Shown in pieces: positions 14,786 to 15,658 of a stretch of 15,658 bases of DNA. The stretch comes from Verrucomicrobiales bacterium (GTDB lineage: Bacteria > Verrucomicrobiota > Verrucomicrobiia > Verrucomicrobiales > DEV007), in assembly GCA_002705125.1 (NCBI GenBank), contig PAHQ01000049.1, forward strand, positions 1 to 15,658, given 5' to 3'. The notes under the pieces are model-generated. The model was given only the letters and a program-made list of their open reading frames with translations, had not been told where the DNA came from and did no database searches. A program made the translations under genes and the position numbers. Every line of letters starts with the position of its first letter. Within the stretch, counting starts at the first letter, position 1.

Positions 14786-15658
14786 TTAATTGTGAAAAAA
14801 GTGCTTGCCTCTCTTGCCTGATTCGGTGCCTTCATCAACTTCGTAATAGACGTCTTCTGTAATAGCAGAAACATCCGGAAATGGACTTTCCTCCGCAAAA
14901 GTAACAGAATCTTTGGCTTCTTTTTTAGCCTCTGTATCCATTGTCTTATAAATTTCATCGTCAATAATTTCTTCTGATAAAAGACACTTTTTCCAAACAC
15001 TTATTGGGTCATAATTTTCCTTGTAGTGATCAATCTCTTCAGGTGATCGATACTTTTTTGAATTTGCATCTGCAACTGAATGGCCTTGATATCTGTACGT
15101 ATCAAATTCCAAAATCGTTGGCTTACTTTCGTTATGGGCCCTATCCAAAGCTTCTTTGGTCTTTGCTCTAACTTCATAGATATCGTTCCCTTTTGCAACG
15201 TCCCAAGCAATTCCGTATGCTTCGGCTCTTTGAGCTAAGCAATTATTAAAAGCAGATGACCTTTTTTGACTTGTGCCCATTGAGTAACCATTATTTTCGA
15301 TGATGTATATAACAGGCAATTCAAAAAGTTGAGCTAAATTAAGAGACTCGTGATATGATCCTTGGTTCACGGCTCCATCTCCCATAAAACACAAAGCTGC
15401 TCCTGTATCACCATTATACTTTAATCCATAAGCTAGACCCAATCCTAGTGGAGTCTGCCCGGCAACGATTCCATGACCACCCCAATAGTTTTTATCCGGT
15501 GCAAAGAAATGCATCGATCCGCCTTTGCCTTTCGAACAACCTGTTTTCTTGCCAAATAGTTCAGCCATACATTCGTTCATGGTCATTCCTACGGCTAAAG
15601 CATGTCCATGATCACGGTATGCTGTAATTAAGTGATCATGTTTCCCGCATAACGATGC
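14786..15658 (-). CDS. pdhA: Pyruvate dehydrogenase E1 component, alpha subunit (N-terminus beyond the window)
   Basis: The reading frame continues through the right edge: the 24 codons upstream of the ATG at 15586 (including HLITAYRDHGHALAVG) are conserved E1 alpha sequence, so that internal ATG is not the start and the gene is cut by the window. The visible 290 residues carry FGKKTGCSKGKGGSMHFF, GHGIVAGQTPLGLGLAYGLK, the thiamine diphosphate motif GDGAVNQG through to NNGYSMGTS, and YRYQGHSVADANSKKYRS, the region of the phosphorylation loop in eukaryotic homologues. The last residues, GKRGKHFFHN, are the natural C-terminus. Family length suggests roughly 40-80 residues are missing. It is the first visible gene of the PDH operon; any promoter lies off-window. 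Confidence 0.95.
   Translation of the reverse strand, partial: ASLCGKHDHLITAYRDHGHALAVGMTMNECMAELFGKKTGCSKGKGGSMHFFAPDKNYWGGHGIVAGQTPLGLGLAYGLKYNGDTGAALCFMGDGAVNQGSYHESLNLAQLFELPVIYIIENNGYSMGTSQKRSSAFNNCLAQRAEAYGIAWDVAKGNDIYEVRAKTKEALDRAHNESKPTILEFDTYRYQGHSVADANSKKYRSPEEIDHYKENYDPISVWKKCLLSEEIIDDEIYKTMDTEAKKEAKDSVTFAEESPFPDVSAITEDVYYEVDEGTESGKRGKHFFHN

Noticed and set aside
14755..15210. Lys-rich open frames inside the E1 alpha gene
   Set aside because: They lie in an alternative frame of a well-conserved gene and show no domain.
15587..15658. ATG at 15586 as the start of the E1 alpha gene
   Set aside because: The 24 codons upstream are in frame without a stop and encode conserved E1 alpha residues (ITAYRDHGHALAVG), so the gene continues past the window.

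Overview
The window reads as a gene-dense, AT-rich piece of chromosome from a Gram-negative environmental bacterium, most likely a marine member of the Planctomycetota-Verrucomicrobiota group (my best guess is Verrucomicrobiota, Opitutae-like). The basis is the combination of a secreted Cys-type sulfatase beside a secreted PQQ-like beta-propeller protein, flotillin genes, an imelysin lipoprotein with a two-heme oxidoreductase, and weak or absent Shine-Dalgarno sequences with several GTG/TTG starts. No marker gene such as 16S rRNA is present, so the placement is inference.

Layout, left to right. (1) Positions 1-1190, minus strand: two tandem flotillin (SPFH) paralogues. The upstream one (1190-339) is complete but short, with the usual coiled-coil tail replaced by an unrelated tail of about 78 residues. 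The second starts at 332 and runs off the left edge. (2) 1259-3959, minus strand: a secreted sulfatase and, upstream of it, a secreted PQQ-like beta-propeller protein, probably one operon. (3) 4047-9806, plus strand: an APC-family transporter, a secreted thioredoxin-fold protein whose active site is SPSC instead of CxxC, RecJ and RecG. They are tightly spaced and probably co-transcribed. (4) 9807-9917: intergenic region with a near-perfect Fur box inside a 29-bp palindrome. (5) 9918-12472, plus strand: imelysin lipoprotein and two-heme c-type oxidoreductase, an iron-responsive pair. (6) 12475-15658, minus strand: pyruvate dehydrogenase operon (E1 alpha, cut by the right edge; E1 beta; E2), ending 2 bp from the convergent heme protein gene.

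The RecJ, RecG and PDH genes are ordinary housekeeping genes with all key motifs intact. The accessory interest lies in the truncated flotillin paralogue, the Fur-controlled imelysin/di-heme pair, and the redoxin that has lost its first active-site cysteine. No mobile element, CRISPR array, tRNA or rRNA was seen. No intergenic stretch exceeds about 111 bp, so there is no large unexplained region. I found no strong candidate for a wholly new multi-gene system; the tail-swapped flotillin pair is the nearest thing to one.
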